Part shown: piece after piece, positions 61,506-64,000 of the stretch
Numbering within the stretch: position 1 is the first letter of the stretch
How the letters are laid out: every line of letters starts with the position of its first letter
Origin: Rotaria sp. Silwood1
Lineage: Eukaryota; Rotifera; Eurotatoria; Philodinida; Philodinidae
Assembly: GCA_905250075.1 (NCBI GenBank)
Contig: CAJNOP010000016.1
Span: 1,335,661 to 1,399,660 of the forward strand
Reading direction: 5' to 3'
DNA length: 64,000 nucleotides
Position numbers and translations under genes: made by a program
The notes under the pieces: model-generated
The model's input: only the letters and a program-made list of their open reading frames with translations
Told to the model about the DNA's origin: nothing
Databases searched by the model: none

Positions 61506-63488
61506 ATTTACAAAAATAAAATATCTAAATAAATCCTTCAACATATTACTAAATAAGAGTGATATCCAATGGAACGAGTTTTCTATTGGTGACCTCTATT
61601 GTCAAAGTCCGCGATTGATATATATCAATCTCACTTTGTTTCACAGCAATAGAAAATGTATTTTTTTAAGATTCAAGAAAAAAATATTGTATTTTACACT
61701 TGCTCAGAACAATTAGTACCGATGTCTTAAATAGCTTTGAAAATATGTATTACTACATTAATTTTCACCTTATTCCGTCACTATCCGTCATTCCATTCGA
61801 TGAGCTTACAAAAAACAGCGGCGTGATAACGCTAATTATCGCCGCTTCATATCGTTTACAGCAATGGTTTCTTGGACCTGGGTTAGTCGAGAAAATAAAA
61901 CAGGAAAAGAACTTTGCTTGTTTCTTTGAGACATGATTAGAAAATTACTCGTCTTCTTCTTGTTTATAATTATATATCTTCGAATTTCAAATGAACTTAC
62001 ATAATAATTTTTTTTTCCTATTGAATTTTCTCTTTTTTGTTCTAGATTTCCAAACTTGTACCTTCTACATATTCTCTTCATTAGTTCTTTTAGGTCGTAT
62101 CGAATTAGGAATTTCAATCGAACGAAATTCATGATAATTCTACGAATCGTTTAATATAAACAATCAAGAACAATAATAATTTGTTGCATTTTATCGTTTT
62201 TTTTATTTCTAATATACTTTTAATAGTAAAAATTAATTCAGAGAAGTATGTCTTAAAATATATGTACATGTTTATCATCATCTGTATATTATTTTCCCAT
62301 ATTGCTTTTGTACGCACGGATATTTTTTTTTTCATTCATAGATATGAATATTCATAACTTTGTCTTTGTTTCTATAAATCAACTTTCGGCCATTGTACTT
62401 TGCTATTTCGAACAACATATTAACAGATATTTTGTTCATGCAAACGAGCTACTTTTTTGTCCTTTGTTTCAAGTTTCGATTGGAAACCCTGCATGTATTA
62501 AAAAGTATATACACAGTTTACTCATTAGTTTACATTTAAATTAATTCTTGTTTTCTACAATTATTGATGAATAGTTTGTAGAATACAAACAAACTTATAT
62601 TTTAAAACTAATAAATTCGTTTTTTTTTGATAACAAGGGAAGAAGAAACCAATTGATTTCTATACTAGAAATTATCATAACGTTTTAAAGATACCAATAA
62701 TGACTCGAAGTAGTTAAAAATTATCAAAAGCCACCAGAAGCCATTAGAAAGCATAGAAAACCTTCAGTAATAAGATTAAAAGTGACGTCCTAATTGCTAT
62801 TCATTTGCGGTATACAAATAAAGACTTATCCGATGATAGAAATCACAAGAAATCTGTTCGTTGCCTTTGTAAAAAGGTAGAAATCTGCTTTTTTTCCAAA
62901 AAAATTTGCATTAAATTCATAGTTAATTTTAAGATTAAAAAAGTCGTAGAAAGGAATCTTTTTACGATAGAGTTCAGGCATGTCTTGAGATCATCAGATT
63001 TTGAGAAAGGTATTTTCAGAAAATTATCGAACAAAACGAAACACTAAAGCACTAAAGAAAAATGAAAATCCTGATCAAATTATCTGCTAAATGAATAGTA
63101 GAAATTATTAAGAATCAAATATTGATAATATAACTTGACAATTTCAATGAATTGGATAATTGTTAAAGTTATAATTCATCTAAAGGTGTAAGCCGAACAG
63201 CTGAACGACCACCACCATCACATAAATATCTATACTAAAATTTTGAATGTTGTCGATATCCAAGATCAATCTTGAGGATTCTTCTAGTTTAGTTTTTTAT
63301 TATGAAGTTCTCTATTATCATTTTTTCTTTTCTATTCCAAAATTTCTCGAAACCAACAAAACTTTTGAAAAGATCATTAAACAATTTCAGCCGCTGCTAA
63401 TCGAAACATTGACTTACATCTCTAAAACTCGTTTAATATAATGCACTTGAGATTTTGAAGATCTTATGTTCAAATTTTTAGATTATTT
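61506..63488. other. Divergent intergenic region between BORCS8 and the geminin-family gene
   Basis: Upstream of BORCS8 the minus strand shows two CCAAT-like boxes (near 61567 and 61587) and a perfect 18-bp palindrome at 61613-61630. No exon recognised; the frames at 61700-61936, 62302-62544, 62805-63047 and 63247-63441 have no family signature. Confidence 0.4.
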
Positions 63489-64000
63489 ATGGCACAGAAG
63501 TCCCCATCGAAATTTATTTTACTTCATCCAATTGAAAATCATCGTACGACATGTCAGAAAACAAAAAATTCACCATTAAATACAACACAAAATATTAGTA
63601 CTAATACTGATAATATACAATTGAATCGTGATATATCTACAAATACACCTAATTATGCTGAACAAATGGCTAAAGCATTAGATAATGGTAATGCTGCTGA
63701 AGAAATTGTTCAAATGCTTATGCAAAGTATAAAAGAAGATAAACTCAAAAGAAAAACAAATAGATAAGTTGCTTTTTGTTTCTTGTATATTTTAGATGAA
63801 GCTTCTGAATCTTATTGGAAACTAATGACCGAACGACGAAAAGAAGCTATTGAAGAAACAATTGTTGAAAATCAACAAGTACATTAAATGAGTTGAATTT
63901 ATATTTAATCTATTTGTTTTTTTTGTTTTTCTAGTTACATAATCTTATTGATGATTTGAGTAAAGAAAATGAACAACTTCGTATTTTGTCTGGTCATTGT
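63489..64000 (+). CDS. Geminin-family coiled-coil protein, 5' part
   Basis: Exons about 63489-63726, 63796-63878 and 63935-64000 (continues past the window). The second exon encodes SESYWKLMTERRKEAIEET, matching the start of the geminin coiled coil (YWKxxAEKRRKAL). The third continues it as LHNLIDDLSKENEQLRIL. Geminin binds Cdt1 to block relicensing of origins; its paralogues multicilin and GEMC1 drive multiciliation. The Cdt1-contact region and C-terminus are not visible, so the subtype cannot be set. The donor of exon 1 is uncertain: GTATAA at 63727 (69-nt intron, frame kept) is my choice; GTAATG farther left would also keep frame. An acceptor-like TTTTTAG ends 8 nt before the ATG. Confidence 0.75.

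Overview
The window is nuclear DNA of a small invertebrate. It is strongly AT-rich, with spliced genes, several very short introns (50-69 nt), other introns of 1-4 kb and many transposon remnants. The recognisable proteins are animal-specific: the active-zone scaffold RIM, the BORC subunit BORCS8, a geminin-family coiled coil, the pre-mRNA 3'-end factor CFIm25 and a 12-TM adenylyl-cyclase-like protein. The intron sizes, Asn/Ser/Thr-rich coding style and possible trans-splice acceptors beside start codons fit a bdelloid rotifer. That taxonomic guess is inference. A 100-N assembly gap lies at 28761-28860.

Genes, left to right. A possible last exon of an unknown gene is at 459-718 (+). An adenylyl-cyclase-like gene in six exons, 1473 codons, runs 14057-3229 (-); its two cyclase domains appear to have lost most catalytic residues. 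A CUB + LDLa single-pass membrane protein gene ends at 20500 (+). About 100 bp further on is a two-exon secreted peptide precursor (20659-20999, +); both have TATA and TCAGT elements at the same spacing. A possible signal-peptide exon runs into the gap at 28683. NUDT21/CFIm25 has three exons (30705-29242, -). RIM/UNC-10 has eight exons (38670-51980, +; 1544 codons). BORCS8 has three exons (61505-60985, -). A geminin-family gene starts at 63489 (+) and leaves the window. Exon phases were checked by hand, and all five complete models (cyclase-like, peptide precursor, NUDT21, RIM, BORCS8) give an uninterrupted frame.

Mobile DNA. A 4.17-kb hAT-type element (23895-28064) has a perfect 8-bp target duplication and GC-rich subterminal arrays. 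A second hAT-type element (26209-27688) with its own perfect 8-bp duplication is nested inside it. A decayed DIRS/PAT-like tyrosine-recombinase retrotransposon lies at about 52.56-57.1 kb. Two large palindromic elements flanked by TA (57483-58455 and 59360-60142), a 597-bp foldback MITE flanked by TTA (31748-32344), a mariner-like MITE (21697-22317) and a TIR element with a G15 tract inside a RIM intron (45321-46592) follow the same pattern. At least three further dispersed repeat families (four copies, two copies, two copies) sit in introns or between genes.

The genes do not form a pathway and look like ordinary independent loci. The most unusual items are the pseudoenzyme-like cyclase, the unrecognised secreted peptide precursor, and the nested hAT pair. 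No RNA gene or CRISPR array was recognised.
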